From: Gemmatimonadales bacterium
GTDB taxonomy: Bacteria > Gemmatimonadota > Gemmatimonadetes > Palauibacterales > Palauibacteraceae
NCBI GenBank assembly: GCA_009838765.1
Contig: VXQX01000081.1
Coordinates: 62,001 to 126,000, forward strand
Direction: 5' to 3'
Length of the DNA: 64,000 nt
Part shown: positions 35,957 through 45,038 of the stretch, piece after piece
Position numbering within the stretch: position 1 is the stretch's first letter
Layout of the letters: each line of letters opens with the position of its first letter
Position numbers and translations under genes: made by a program
The notes under the pieces: generated by a model
The model's database searches: none
Seen by the model: only the letters and a program-made list of their open reading frames with translations
What the model was told of the DNA's origin: nothing

Positions 35957-37207
35957 TCAATCGACGCCGATGGAGTGGGGGCCGATGTCGGCGAGTGACG
36001 GGGTCCCGACGGCGCCCATGGTGATGCGCAGTTCCTCAATCAGGATTTCCAGCACCCGCTCGACGCCCGCCTGGCCGAAGGCCCCGAGTCCCCACAGGTA
36101 GGGGCGCCCGATCGCCACCGCCGTGGCGCCCCGCGCGAGGCCCTTGAAGATGTCCGTGCCGCGGCGGAAACCTCCGTCGACGATGATCGGCACCTCGCCG
36201 CCCGCCACCTCGACGACCTCGGGCAGCGCGTCGATCGTGGCGCGGCCGCTGCCCTCCGCACGGCCGCCGTGGTTCGAGACCCAGATGCCGTCCACGCCGT
36301 TTTCCAGCGCGAGTTCGGCATCCTCGCGGGTGACGAGCCCTTTCACGACGATCCACTGGTCGGTGATGTCGCGCAGGCGGTGCACGTAGTCCCACGTCAT
36401 GGTGGGGCCGGCGCTGTCCGGCGGGCCCTGGGGCAGCCCCTCGTACATCGGCTTGACGGGGTCCGCGCGGCCGCCGCTCCGGTGACAGCTCTCGCAGTTG
36501 CGGTCGTCGATCCGCCGGTAGCGCTCCAGCGTGAGACGATTGCTCCCGCCCAGGAGATCCACCGTGAGCACGATGACGGGGCACCCGGCTTCGCGAACGC
36601 GGTTCACCAGTGCGACGGTCGCGTTCCAGTGGCGCGGCGCGTAGAGCTGGTACCACACCGGCTCCCCTCGCGCCTCGTTCACCGCCTCGACCCCCGTGGA
36701 ACTCACCGACGAGAGCGTCTGCAGGTGGTTGCGGGCCGCGGCCGCCCGCGCGGTGGCGAGTTCGCCGTCGCGGTGGAAGCCGACCTGGCTCCCCGCCGGC
36801 GCGATCATCAGCGGCGTCGGCCACTCCCGCCCGAAGATCGAGACGCGCATGTCGAGGTTCGAGACGTCGACCAGCCGGCGCGCGCGGAGGTAGATGCGCT
36901 CCAGCGAGGCCCGGTTGTTCGCCTGCGTCCCCTCCCCGTCGACGCCGGTCTTGATGTATCCCCAGTGCGCCGTCGGCACCGTCTGCGCGGCCACCTTCTC
37001 CAGGTCGAAGACGTCGAGGGCCTCCTGCGCCGACCCGACGAGGTCGCCGAGCGACCGCGCGGGCGCCTCCTGCGCCACTGCGCGCCCCACCAAGCCCAGG
37101 TCGCAACCCGCGAACGCACCCAGGAGAGGGCTGGCCGCAAGCCAGCGGAGGAGGTCGCGACGGTGGACGGCCTTCGATTCCGATCCCGGCTCCGGCGTGT
37201 CGTACAT
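35957..37207 (-). CDS. Tat-exported FMN alpha-hydroxyacid dehydrogenase with CXXCH motif
   Basis: FMN-dependent 2-hydroxyacid oxidase/dehydrogenase family (lactate/glycolate type), 416 residues. A Tat-like signal (RR at 16-17, HRRDLLRWLAASPLLG) ends near AVAQEA. Active-site pattern intact: Y189 in QLYAPRHW, K289 in VVKGLVTRED, H313 and R316 in SNHGGR, R348-region in DGGFRRGTDIF. Between beta-strand 4 and TWD (the variable loop 4) lies C238-E-S-C-H242, a c-type haem attachment motif not normal in this family. Export plus this motif suggests electrons pass to a periplasmic acceptor instead of oxygen (inference). A 247-base gap separates it from the divergent moxR operon. Confidence 0.86.
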   Translation of the reverse strand: MYDTPEPGSESKAVHRRDLLRWLAASPLLGAFAGCDLGLVGRAVAQEAPARSLGDLVGSAQEALDVFDLEKVAAQTVPTAHWGYIKTGVDGEGTQANNRASLERIYLRARRLVDVSNLDMRVSIFGREWPTPLMIAPAGSQVGFHRDGELATARAAAARNHLQTLSSVSSTGVEAVNEARGEPVWYQLYAPRHWNATVALVNRVREAGCPVIVLTVDLLGGSNRLTLERYRRIDDRNCESCHRSGGRADPVKPMYEGLPQGPPDSAGPTMTWDYVHRLRDITDQWIVVKGLVTREDAELALENGVDGIWVSNHGGRAEGSGRATIDALPEVVEVAGGEVPIIVDGGFRRGTDIFKGLARGATAVAIGRPYLWGLGAFGQAGVERVLEILIEELRITMGAVGTPSLADIGPHSIGVD

Positions 37208-37298
37208 TCGGCCCTCCCGGTTGGCACTCTGCGGCTGAGTGTCCGGTTCACGGTGCCCGCCGCCACGGCCCGCGTCAACGCAGGTCGGCCGGAAACCC

Positions 37299-37354
37299 TT
37301 CGGGCAACGCCGAAATTCGATAAAATGTCTTTCAAACGCCGATCCTTATCGGCG
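37299..37354 (+). promoter_or_regulatory. Candidate promoter and palindrome upstream of moxR
   Basis: An AT-richer patch has a -10-like TAAAAT at 37321-37326; a weak -35-like element may lie 16-17 bases before. Directly downstream is a perfect inverted repeat with 7-base arms and a CCTT loop at 37337-37354 (CGCCGAT/ATCGGCG), which may be an operator or a 5'-UTR hairpin. By-eye evidence only. Confidence 0.3.
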
Positions 37355-37454
37355 CCGCGTGCCCGAGGCTGTTCGCCCGCGGGCTCCAAGCCCTTCGCGT
37401 GAGATCATTCGAGAGACGATTCAAGACGATTCGAGAGGAGAGGAACGCACCGCG

Positions 37455-38444
37455 GTGAGTCACGACATCGAAGCGATACAGGAGAAGATCCGCGAGCAGA
37501 GCGCCTTCGTGGAGCGGCTGGTCGACGAGGTGGGGCGCGTCATCGTGGGGCAGCGAACCATGGTCGAGCGGCTCCTCATCGGCCTGCTCGCCGACGGCCA
37601 TGTGCTCATGGAGGGAGTGCCGGGACTGGCGAAGACCCTCACGGTGCGGACGCTCGCGCAGGCGATCGACACCGGCTTCCAGAGGATCCAGTTCACGCCG
37701 GACCTCCTCCCCGCCGACCTCATCGGCACGCTCATCTTCGACCCCAAGCGGAGCGAGTTCCAGACCCGGAAGGGTCCGATCTTCTCCAACATCATCCTCG
37801 CCGACGAGATCAACCGGTCCCCCGCCAAGGTCCAGTCCGCGCTCCTCGAGGCGATGCAGGAGCGGACGGTCACGATCGGGGACGAGACCTTCCCCCTCGA
37901 CGACCCCTTCCTCGTCCTCGCGACGCAGAACCCGATCGAGCAGGAGGGGACGTACCCGCTCCCCGAGGCGCAGGTGGACCGCTTCATGCTCAAGCTCTCG
38001 ATCGGATATCCCGACAAGGAAGAAGAGCTGGAGATCATGCGGCGCATGGGCGTCGGGTCCGCGCCCGAGCCGCAGACGGTCGTCACGCCGGACGAGATCC
38101 TCCGGGCACGCGGCGCCGTCGACCTCATCTACATGGACCGGCAGGTCGAGCGGTACATCGTGGAGTTGGTCTTCGCCTCGCGCGCGCCGACCGACCACGG
38201 ACTCGACGACCTCGCGGACCTCATCGCCTACGGCGGATCGCCGAGAGCCAGCATCTGCCTGGCGCGCACGGCGCGGGCACACGCCTTCCTGCGGCACCGG
38301 GGCTACGTGACGCCGGAGGATGTGCGCTCCGTGGCCCTCGACGTCCTGCGGCACCGCGTGCTCGTCACCTACGAGGCCGAGGCCGAGGAAGTCACGAGCG
38401 AAGACGTGGTGAACCGCATCCTCGACAGCGTCGAGGTCCCGTAG
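37455..38444 (+). CDS. MoxR-family AAA+ ATPase
   Basis: Cytoplasmic AAA+ chaperone of 329 residues. Walker A-like EGVPGLAKTL, Walker B ADEINRSPAKVQSALLEAMQ, sensor region FLVLATQNPIEQEGTYPLPEAQ. MoxR ATPases assist maturation or metal insertion of partner proteins carrying VWA domains, here encoded downstream. GTG 37455 is chosen because upstream residues are poorly conserved and a GAGAGGAAC site precedes it at a slightly long spacing. First gene of the bat operon. Confidence 0.9.
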   Translation: MSHDIEAIQEKIREQSAFVERLVDEVGRVIVGQRTMVERLLIGLLADGHVLMEGVPGLAKTLTVRTLAQAIDTGFQRIQFTPDLLPADLIGTLIFDPKRSEFQTRKGPIFSNIILADEINRSPAKVQSALLEAMQERTVTIGDETFPLDDPFLVLATQNPIEQEGTYPLPEAQVDRFMLKLSIGYPDKEEELEIMRRMGVGSAPEPQTVVTPDEILRARGAVDLIYMDRQVERYIVELVFASRAPTDHGLDDLADLIAYGGSPRASICLARTARAHAFLRHRGYVTPEDVRSVALDVLRHRVLVTYEAEAEEVTSEDVVNRILDSVEVP

Positions 38445-38472
38445 GGGTTCGGGGGCAGGAGGGGATCGAGGG

Positions 38473-39348
38473 ATGATTCCGCGGGAGATCCTCCGGAAGG
38501 TCCGCCGCATCGAGATCACGACGCGGGGGCTCGTGGACCAGGTGTTCTCGGGCGAATACCACTCCGTGTTCAAGGGACGCGGCATCAACTTCGCCGAGGT
38601 CCGCGAGTACGACTACGGCGATGACATCCGCACGATCGACTGGAACGTCACCGCCCGCACCGGAACGCCCCACGTCAAGATCTTCGAGGAAGAGCGCGAA
38701 CTCACGGTGATGCTGCTCGTCGACGTGAGCGCGTCCGGAGATTTCGGCACCCGCGAGCGCATGAAGGGAGACCTCGCCGTGGAGGTGTGTTCCCTCCTCG
38801 CCTTCAGCGCGATCAAGAACAACGACAAGGTCGGGCTCATCATCTTCAGCGACCGCGTCGAGAAGTTCGTCCCGCCCCGGAAGGGCCGGCGGCACGTCCT
38901 GCGCGTGCTGCGCGAGATGCTCTACCACGAGCCCGCGGGCCGCGCGACGGACCTCGGCGCGGCGCTCGAATATCTTTCCCGCATCATCCGCCGGCGGGCC
39001 GTGGTGTTCGTCGTCTCCGATTTCGTCTCGAAGCCCTTCGAGAAGGCGCTCGGGGTTGCGGGCCGGCGGCACGACGTCGTCGCCCTGCGGGTGAGAGACC
39101 GGCGGGAATCGGAGCTGCCCCCGATCGGACTCGTCGAACTTGAGGACGCGGAGACGGGAGAACGGCTCGTCGTCGACACCTCGAACCGGGACTTCCGCGC
39201 GGCGTTCGCGAGCCGCGGGGAGGAGGCGCGCGCGGGACAGGACCGGACGTTCCGCCGCAGCAAGGTCGATGTCGTGGATCTCAATCCGGGGCGCCCCTAC
39301 CTGCGGCCTCTGATGCGCTTCTTCGAGGAGCGGGGACGGCGCATATGA
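38473..39348 (+). CDS. DUF58 protein (VWA-like, MoxR partner)
   Basis: Protein of 291 residues. Core motif VFKGRGINFAEVREYDYGDDIRTIDWN is split by the DUF58 signature EYxxGDDxRxIDW, followed by a VWA-like MIDAS in LLVDVSASGDFG. No membrane helices seen. Members are adaptors between MoxR and membrane-bound Bat proteins. It overlaps the next gene by 4 bases (ATGA). Confidence 0.9.
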   Translation: MIPREILRKVRRIEITTRGLVDQVFSGEYHSVFKGRGINFAEVREYDYGDDIRTIDWNVTARTGTPHVKIFEEERELTVMLLVDVSASGDFGTRERMKGDLAVEVCSLLAFSAIKNNDKVGLIIFSDRVEKFVPPRKGRRHVLRVLREMLYHEPAGRATDLGAALEYLSRIIRRRAVVFVVSDFVSKPFEKALGVAGRRHDVVALRVRDRRESELPPIGLVELEDAETGERLVVDTSNRDFRAAFASRGEEARAGQDRTFRRSKVDVVDLNPGRPYLRPLMRFFEERGRRI

Positions 39349-40349
39349 GTCGGGGTGCGGGGTGCGGGAACCGGCGGGCCGCGATCGCGGGCCTCCTGCT
39401 GGCATGCGGGGCGCTCGGCGCGGGCGGAGACCTCCGGGGACAGTCGCCGCGGGTCACGATCGAGCCCGACACGACGGAGATCCATGTGGGCGATCCCCTG
39501 GCGCTGCGGCTCGCCGTCGAGCACCCGGCGGATTTCGCGGTGCGCTGGCCCGATTCCCTCTCGCTGGGTCCCTTCGAGGCGCTGGCGCTCGAAGTGAGCC
39601 CGCCGGAGGCCTCGGCGGACGGCGCCCGCACTGCGGCGGTGCTTCACGTGACCGCATTCGAACTCGGGGAACTCGAGATCCCGTCCTTTATCCTCGAACT
39701 CGCGGACGGAGGCGGCGGGACGACTACCGTCTCCACCGACCCGGTGGTCATCGGAGTGACCACGGTCGGGCTCGACGAGGGCGGGGACATCCGCGACGTG
39801 ACGGGTCCGCGCGCGATCGCGCGCAACTGGCTTCTCCTGTGGCCGTGGTTCCTGCTCGCCGCGGCCCTCGCCGGCCTCAGCTACTGGTGGGGGAGCCGGC
39901 GGCGCCGCCGCTCCGACCGGATCGACTCCCGCCCGCCGGTCCCCACCCGGCCGCCGCACGAAATCGCGCTGGAAGCCCTGGACCGGCTCGAGGCGTCCCC
40001 TCTCCTGGAACGGGGCGAGATCAAGCCGTACCACATCGAGGTGTCCCGGATCATCCGCGCCTACCTCGAGGGTCGCTACCGGATCTGGGCGCTGGAGATG
40101 GTCACGCCGGACGTGATTTCGAGCCTGGGGCATGCCGGCGTGGACCCCGGCATTCGAACGGCCTTCGAGCGCTTCCTGGACGCCTGCGACCTCGTGAAGT
40201 TCGCGAAATGGCGGCCGGATGACGTGGCGTGCCGGAACATTCTCGCCGACGCGCGCACGCTGGTGGAGCGGACGCAGTTCGTGGCCCCGCCACCCGTCGC
40301 GGAGCCCGAAGCGACGGTGGACGACCGGATCGAGGCGGCGGGGTCATGA
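39345..40349 (+). CDS. Bat-operon membrane protein, DUF4381-like with BatD-like N-terminus
   Basis: A 334-residue protein with an N-terminal signal (about 1-30), a beta-rich periplasmic domain similar in pattern to BatD (VTIEPDTTEIHVGDPLALRL), one TM helix (WLLLWPWFLLAAALAGLSYW, about 165-185) and a cytoplasmic helical domain with IKPYHIEVSRIIRAYLEGRY and FAKWRPDD, as in DUF4381 proteins of bat operons. Probably a membrane organiser. Overlaps both neighbours by 4 bases. Confidence 0.78.
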   Translation: MSRGAGCGNRRAAIAGLLLACGALGAGGDLRGQSPRVTIEPDTTEIHVGDPLALRLAVEHPADFAVRWPDSLSLGPFEALALEVSPPEASADGARTAAVLHVTAFELGELEIPSFILELADGGGGTTTVSTDPVVIGVTTVGLDEGGDIRDVTGPRAIARNWLLLWPWFLLAAALAGLSYWWGSRRRRRSDRIDSRPPVPTRPPHEIALEALDRLEASPLLERGEIKPYHIEVSRIIRAYLEGRYRIWALEMVTPDVISSLGHAGVDPGIRTAFERFLDACDLVKFAKWRPDDVACRNILADARTLVERTQFVAPPPVAEPEATVDDRIEAAGS

Positions 40350-41341
40350 TCCACCGGTTCGCGGATCCCGCGTTTCTCCTGCTCCTGCTTCTCCTCGTCC
40401 CGGCGCTGGCCTACCGGCACCTGGCGAAGGGAGGGCGCAGGGCCGGCACCCTGCGCTACCCGGATCTCGCGCTCCTCCGCCACGCCGGGGCCGAGCGCAC
40501 CGGCCGCCTGCGCCATGTGCCGCTGGCGCTGCGACTTCTCGCCCTCGGCGCGCTCATCGTCGCCTTCGCCCGCCCCCAGTCCGCCTCGACGAGCGAGGAC
40601 GTGTCGACCGAGGGCGTCGACATCGTGATGGCCCTGGACATCTCCAGTTCCATGCTCGCGCAGGATCTGGCGCCCAACCGGCTGGAGGCGGCCAAGGAGG
40701 TGGCGGCGGACTTCGTCGAGCGCCGGCGCAACGACCGCATCGGACTCGTCGTGTTCGCGGGCCGGGCGTTCACGCAGGCCCCGCTCACGATCGACCACCC
40801 GGCCGTCTCCGCAGTCATGGCCGAGCTGGAGGTGGGGATGGTCGAGGACGGGACCGCGATCGGACTCGGACTCGCGACCGCGCTCAAGCGACTCGAGTCC
40901 AGCCAGGCCGAGTCGCGGCTCATCGTGCTCCTCACCGACGGCCGGAACAACCGCGGTGAGATCGATCCGGCGACCGCCGCCCAAATGGCCCGGGCGCTGG
41001 GGGTCAGGGTCTATACGATCGGGGCCGGTTCGCGGGGGACAGCCCCGGTTCCCGTCGATGATCCGGTCTTCGGGCGCCGCCTCGTCTCGATTCCGGTGGA
41101 TGTCGATGAACCGACGCTCACGGAGGTCGCCGAGGTCACCGGAGGTCGCTACTTCCGGGCCACGGACCGCGAGAGCCTCGAACGCATCTACGAGGAGATC
41201 GACGCCCTCGAGACGACCGAGATCGACGTGCAGAGCTTCACGCGGTACGGCGAACTCTTCCACTTCCCGCTCGCGGCGGGGCTCGGACTGCTGCTGCTCG
41301 AGATCGGGCTCGCGCAGACGGTCCTGCGAAGACTGCCGTAG
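40346..41341 (+). CDS. batA: VWA-domain membrane protein BatA
   Basis: 331 residues: N-terminal TM helices (FADPAFLLLLLLLVPALAY; LRLLALGALIVAFA), a VWA domain with MIDAS DISSSM and DGRNNRGEID, and a C-terminal TM helix (FPLAAGLGLLLLEIGLA). The ATG at 40346 overlaps the previous stop as ATGA. BatA and BatB together form the membrane VWA pair of the aerotolerance operon. Confidence 0.9.
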   Translation: MIHRFADPAFLLLLLLLVPALAYRHLAKGGRRAGTLRYPDLALLRHAGAERTGRLRHVPLALRLLALGALIVAFARPQSASTSEDVSTEGVDIVMALDISSSMLAQDLAPNRLEAAKEVAADFVERRRNDRIGLVVFAGRAFTQAPLTIDHPAVSAVMAELEVGMVEDGTAIGLGLATALKRLESSQAESRLIVLLTDGRNNRGEIDPATAAQMARALGVRVYTIGAGSRGTAPVPVDDPVFGRRLVSIPVDVDEPTLTEVAEVTGGRYFRATDRESLERIYEEIDALETTEIDVQSFTRYGELFHFPLAAGLGLLLLEIGLAQTVLRRLP

Positions 41342-41359
41342 CGAGGGGGAGGCGAGATC

Positions 41360-42391
41360 GTGTTCCGCTTCGGGTTCGTCACGGCGCTGTTCGGACTGGC
41401 GCTCATCCCGCTGGCCGCCGGACTCATGTGGCGCGGCGCGGCGCAGCGGCGCCAGGCGCTGGCCCGCTTCGGCGATCTCGCGCTCGTCCGCCAGCTGAGC
41501 CGGAGCGTGAACTCGCGGGCCCGCGCCTGGAAGGCCGTCGGGCTCCTCGCCGTGCTCGGACTCTCCGTCGTCGCCGTCGCCCGTCCGCAGTTCGGCTCGC
41601 GCGTGGAGACCGTCCGCCGCGAGGGGATGGACATCGTCGTCGCCCTCGACCTCTCCACCTCGATGCTGGCGGAGGACCTCGCCCCCAACCGCCTGCAGCG
41701 CTCGAAGCTCGAAATCCAGCGCCTCATCGAGCGGCTGGATGGGGACCGCATCGGCCTCATCGCCTTTGCCGGCCAGGCCTTCGTCCAGAGCCCGCTGACC
41801 TCGGACTACGGGGCCGCGCGCCTCTTCCTCAACGCGATGGTCACGGACCTAGTGCCCGTGCAGGGGACGGACCTCGGTGCCGCGCTCGAACTCGCGCTCG
41901 ACGCCTTCTCCGACGCGCCGGTGGAGGAACGCGTCATCATCGTCGTCACCGATGGCGAAGACCACGAGGGGGGCATCGAGCCGGCCCTGGATCGCGCGCT
42001 CGAGGCCGGGGTTACGATCCACACGGTCGGCGTGGGTTCGACGGACGGCGTCCCCATTCCCGAGTACGACGCGGCGGGCCGGCCGGCCGGGTTCAAGCGC
42101 GACGAAGCGGGGGCCGTCGTCACGACCCGGCTCGACGAGACGACGTTGCGGGAGATCGCGACGCGAACGGGCGGACAGCTCTACCGCAGCACCCCCGAGG
42201 CGAGCGAGTTGACCGCGCTAATCGAGGAGGTGTCGGAGCTGGGCGGACGGGAGATCGACGCGCGCGAAGTCACCCAGTACGAGGAGCAGTTCCAGATATT
42301 CCTCGGGGCGGCGATTCTCCTATTGTTCCTGGAAGGCCTGTGGACGGACCGCAAGAAGACGGCGAGGGTCTGGAGAGGGAGGTTCTCGTGA
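41360..42391 (+). CDS. batB: VWA-domain membrane protein BatB
   Basis: 343 residues starting at GTG 41360 with GGGGGAGGCGAG upstream. Short TM N-terminus, VWA domain with MIDAS DLSTSM and TDGEDHEGG, and a C-terminal TM (FQIFLGAAILLLFLEGLW). Closely similar in layout to BatA, a product of duplication. Coupled to batC by a GTGA overlap. Confidence 0.9.
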   Translation: MFRFGFVTALFGLALIPLAAGLMWRGAAQRRQALARFGDLALVRQLSRSVNSRARAWKAVGLLAVLGLSVVAVARPQFGSRVETVRREGMDIVVALDLSTSMLAEDLAPNRLQRSKLEIQRLIERLDGDRIGLIAFAGQAFVQSPLTSDYGAARLFLNAMVTDLVPVQGTDLGAALELALDAFSDAPVEERVIIVVTDGEDHEGGIEPALDRALEAGVTIHTVGVGSTDGVPIPEYDAAGRPAGFKRDEAGAVVTTRLDETTLREIATRTGGQLYRSTPEASELTALIEEVSELGGREIDAREVTQYEEQFQIFLGAAILLLFLEGLWTDRKKTARVWRGRFS

Positions 42392-43167
42392 GTACGACGC
42401 CTGTCGGGAGCGGGCGGTTGTGGCTGCCCGTGGCCATCGCGACGCTTGCGGCTGCGGCCGCGGCTCCGGGCGAGATCCGGGCGCAGGCGGGGCGCGCGGA
42501 GACGCGCGAGGGGAACCGCCTCTACGAGGAGGGACGTTTCGCCGAGGCGCACGAGAAGTACCTGGAAGCGCTCCTCGAGGCCCCCGACTCCCCCATCATC
42601 CGGTTCAACGATGGGAACGCGCTCTACCGGGGCGAGAACTACGAGTCCGCGCTGGAGTCTTTCCGAGCCGCGGTGGAGAGCGGAGACCCGGCATTGGCGG
42701 GCGCCGCCTGGTACAACCTCGGCAACACGCTCTACCGGCAGGGTGCGCTCCCCGAGAGCCTGGAGGCCTTCAAGCAGGCGCTACGGGCCGACCCGTCCGA
42801 CGCCGACGCCAAGCACAACCTCGAGCGCGTGCTCGAACAGATGCAGGAGCAGCAGCAACAGCAGCAGGGCGAAGGCGAGAGCGACGAGGAGAACGACGAG
42901 GAAAACGAGGACGAGGGCGAGGGCGAACCGCAACCGCAGGACGGCGAGCAGGATCCGGATCCCGAACAGGACCCGCAGAATCAGCCCGAACAGGAGCCGG
43001 AGCCGAATCCGGACGAATCGGAACCGCAGGAGGGAACGCCTCCGCCGGGCGAGATGACAAGAGAGGAGGCCGAGCGGCTCCTGGACGCGATCCGGGAAGA
43101 TCAGGATGAGGTGAACCGCCAGCCGCGCACGCCGACGCGCGGCACGAGGCCTCGCCGGGACTGGTGA
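42388..43167 (+). CDS. batC: TPR protein BatC with acidic/Gln-rich tail
   Basis: 259 residues. Signal peptide (about 1-32), three TPR units (ETREGNRLYEEGRFAEAHEK; GAAWYNLGNTLYRQGALPES), then a low-complexity region of about 80 residues made of Gln, Glu, Asp and Pro. Such charged tails are common in BatC. The stop overlaps the start of batD by one base. Confidence 0.87.
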   Translation: MSTTPVGSGRLWLPVAIATLAAAAAAPGEIRAQAGRAETREGNRLYEEGRFAEAHEKYLEALLEAPDSPIIRFNDGNALYRGENYESALESFRAAVESGDPALAGAAWYNLGNTLYRQGALPESLEAFKQALRADPSDADAKHNLERVLEQMQEQQQQQQGEGESDEENDEENEDEGEGEPQPQDGEQDPDPEQDPQNQPEQEPEPNPDESEPQEGTPPPGEMTREEAERLLDAIREDQDEVNRQPRTPTRGTRPRRDW

Positions 43168-45038
43168 TGCGAACCCTTCAACTCCCGGCCCGCAGCGGGC
43201 TCCCGGCCATCGTTGCCGTGTTCGGCTGGCTCCTGGGTTGTCTTCTCGGTCCAGGTACGCTCGCCGGGCAGGAAGTCACGGCCTCGGCGCATCTCGACCG
43301 CGGTGAGGTCGGCGTGGGACAGACCTTCACGCTCAACGTCGTCCTGGAGGGCGTCCAGCGCTTCGATCAGGACCCGGCCCTTCCCGACATGGCCGCCTTC
43401 GCCGCCTTCCTGAGCAGCGGGACCCAGACCTCCGTTCGGATCGTGAACGGCCAGACGACCGTCTCCCTCACCGTGCAGTACCGCTTCCAGGCGACGGAGG
43501 AGGGCACGTTCGAGATCGGGCCGGTGACGGTCGAGGCGGGCGGCGAGACGCTGACCACGGAGCGGCTGAGCCTGCGGGTGTCGTCGGCTCCGCCGCCGGC
43601 GCCGGGAGCGGAAGGAGCGCCCGCGGGGCAGCCCTCCGATCCGGGAACCATCGGCCCGGACGACCTCTTCATCGTGGCCGAGCCGGACAAGCGCCGCGTG
43701 CGGGAGAACGAGCCGGTCATCGTCGAGTACCGGCTCTTCACGCGCGTCAACGTGAGTTCGTACGGGGTCACGCGACTCCCCGGCACGGCGGGCTTCTGGG
43801 TCGAGGAGTTCGAACTCCCGCAGCAGCCGCAGGTCGAGCAGGTCGTGCGCGACGGCGTCGCGTACGCGACCGCGGTGATCCGGAAGGTGGCGCTGTACCC
43901 GACGGGGCCGGGCACGAAGACGCTCGAGCCGCTCGCGATCGAGGCGCAGGCCCGCGTGCGGCGGCGGTCGCGCGATCCGTTCGACGATGTGTTCGGGGGG
44001 GTCTTCAACCGGAGTTCCCTGTTCGGAGACGTCGTGACGGCGGGCGCCGCGTCCCGTCCGGTCGAGATCGAGGTGCTCCCCCTCCCCGCCGAGGGCCGGC
44101 CCGCGGACTTCACCGGGCTCGTGGGGGATCTGGCCGTCGAGACTTCCGTCGACCGGGACAGTCTCGCCGCGAACGAAGCGGTCACGCTGCGCGTGGAGGT
44201 GTCGGGTTCCGGCAACCTGAAAGCGCTGGCGCCGCCGGAACTCGCCTTCCCGCCGACCGTGGAGGCCTTTCCGCCCGAGGTGTCGGATCGCCTGCGGACC
44301 GCCGACGCGGGCGTCTCGGGGACGCGGACGTGGGAGTACGTCCTTATTCCCCGTGCGCCCGGAACGCTGACGATACCGGGCGTGGACATGGCGTACTACG
44401 ACGCCGCGGCGGACCGGTACGAGATCGCGGCGGCGGCGCCGGTCGAGCTGCGGGTCACGGGCCGGGCGGTCGAGGACGCGCTGCCGGGAGCACGCGCGCG
44501 CGGCTCCGTCGAGGCCCTGCGCTCGGACATCCGCTTCATCCGGATCGACACGCCGCGCTTCCGCCGCCGGGGTGAGACGCTGTTCGACCAGGCATGGTTC
44601 TGGATCGTCGCGCTTGCGCCCGTCGGCATGGTCGCGGGCGCGGCCGGGTTGCGCCGCCGCCGCGACCGGCTCGCCGGCGACCGGGCGTACGCTCGCGACC
44701 GCCGGGCCGCCCGCGTGGCGAAGAAGCGCCTCGCCCGGGCCGCCGGGCTCGCGGGAGGCGACGATGCGCGGGCCTTCTACGCCGAGACCGCCCAGGCGCT
44801 CGAAGGGTTCGTCGCCGACAAGCTCGACACTTCCGCGGCCGGGATGATCCGCGACGACCTCCGCGCCGCCCTGCTCCGCCGCGCCGCCCGCGAGCCCGCC
44901 GTCGAAGAGTACTTCGCCGTCCTCGAAGCGTGCGACCGGCAGCGGTTCGCCCCGGTCGGCGCCGAGATCGAAGAACGCAAAGCCTTTCTGGCCCGCGCCG
45001 AGTCCGTGCTGTCCGCCCTCGCGGGAGAACTCCGATGA
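43167..45038 (+). CDS. batD: BatD-like large periplasmic protein
   Basis: 623 residues. Signal peptide ending GTLAGQE, then several BatD-type beta-sandwich repeats: ASAHLDRGEVGVGQTFTLNV; EVSGSGNLKALAPPEL; DVVTAGAASRPVEIEVLPLP. A C-terminal TM (WFWIVALAPVGMVAGAAGL) and a cytoplasmic helical domain follow. Either the GTG at 43164 or the ATG at 43167 can serve as start; both overlap batC's stop. batE overlaps by 4 bases. Confidence 0.87.
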   Translation: MRTLQLPARSGLPAIVAVFGWLLGCLLGPGTLAGQEVTASAHLDRGEVGVGQTFTLNVVLEGVQRFDQDPALPDMAAFAAFLSSGTQTSVRIVNGQTTVSLTVQYRFQATEEGTFEIGPVTVEAGGETLTTERLSLRVSSAPPPAPGAEGAPAGQPSDPGTIGPDDLFIVAEPDKRRVRENEPVIVEYRLFTRVNVSSYGVTRLPGTAGFWVEEFELPQQPQVEQVVRDGVAYATAVIRKVALYPTGPGTKTLEPLAIEAQARVRRRSRDPFDDVFGGVFNRSSLFGDVVTAGAASRPVEIEVLPLPAEGRPADFTGLVGDLAVETSVDRDSLAANEAVTLRVEVSGSGNLKALAPPELAFPPTVEAFPPEVSDRLRTADAGVSGTRTWEYVLIPRAPGTLTIPGVDMAYYDAAADRYEIAAAAPVELRVTGRAVEDALPGARARGSVEALRSDIRFIRIDTPRFRRRGETLFDQAWFWIVALAPVGMVAGAAGLRRRRDRLAGDRAYARDRRAARVAKKRLARAAGLAGGDDARAFYAETAQALEGFVADKLDTSAAGMIRDDLRAALLRRAAREPAVEEYFAVLEACDRQRFAPVGAEIEERKAFLARAESVLSALAGELR

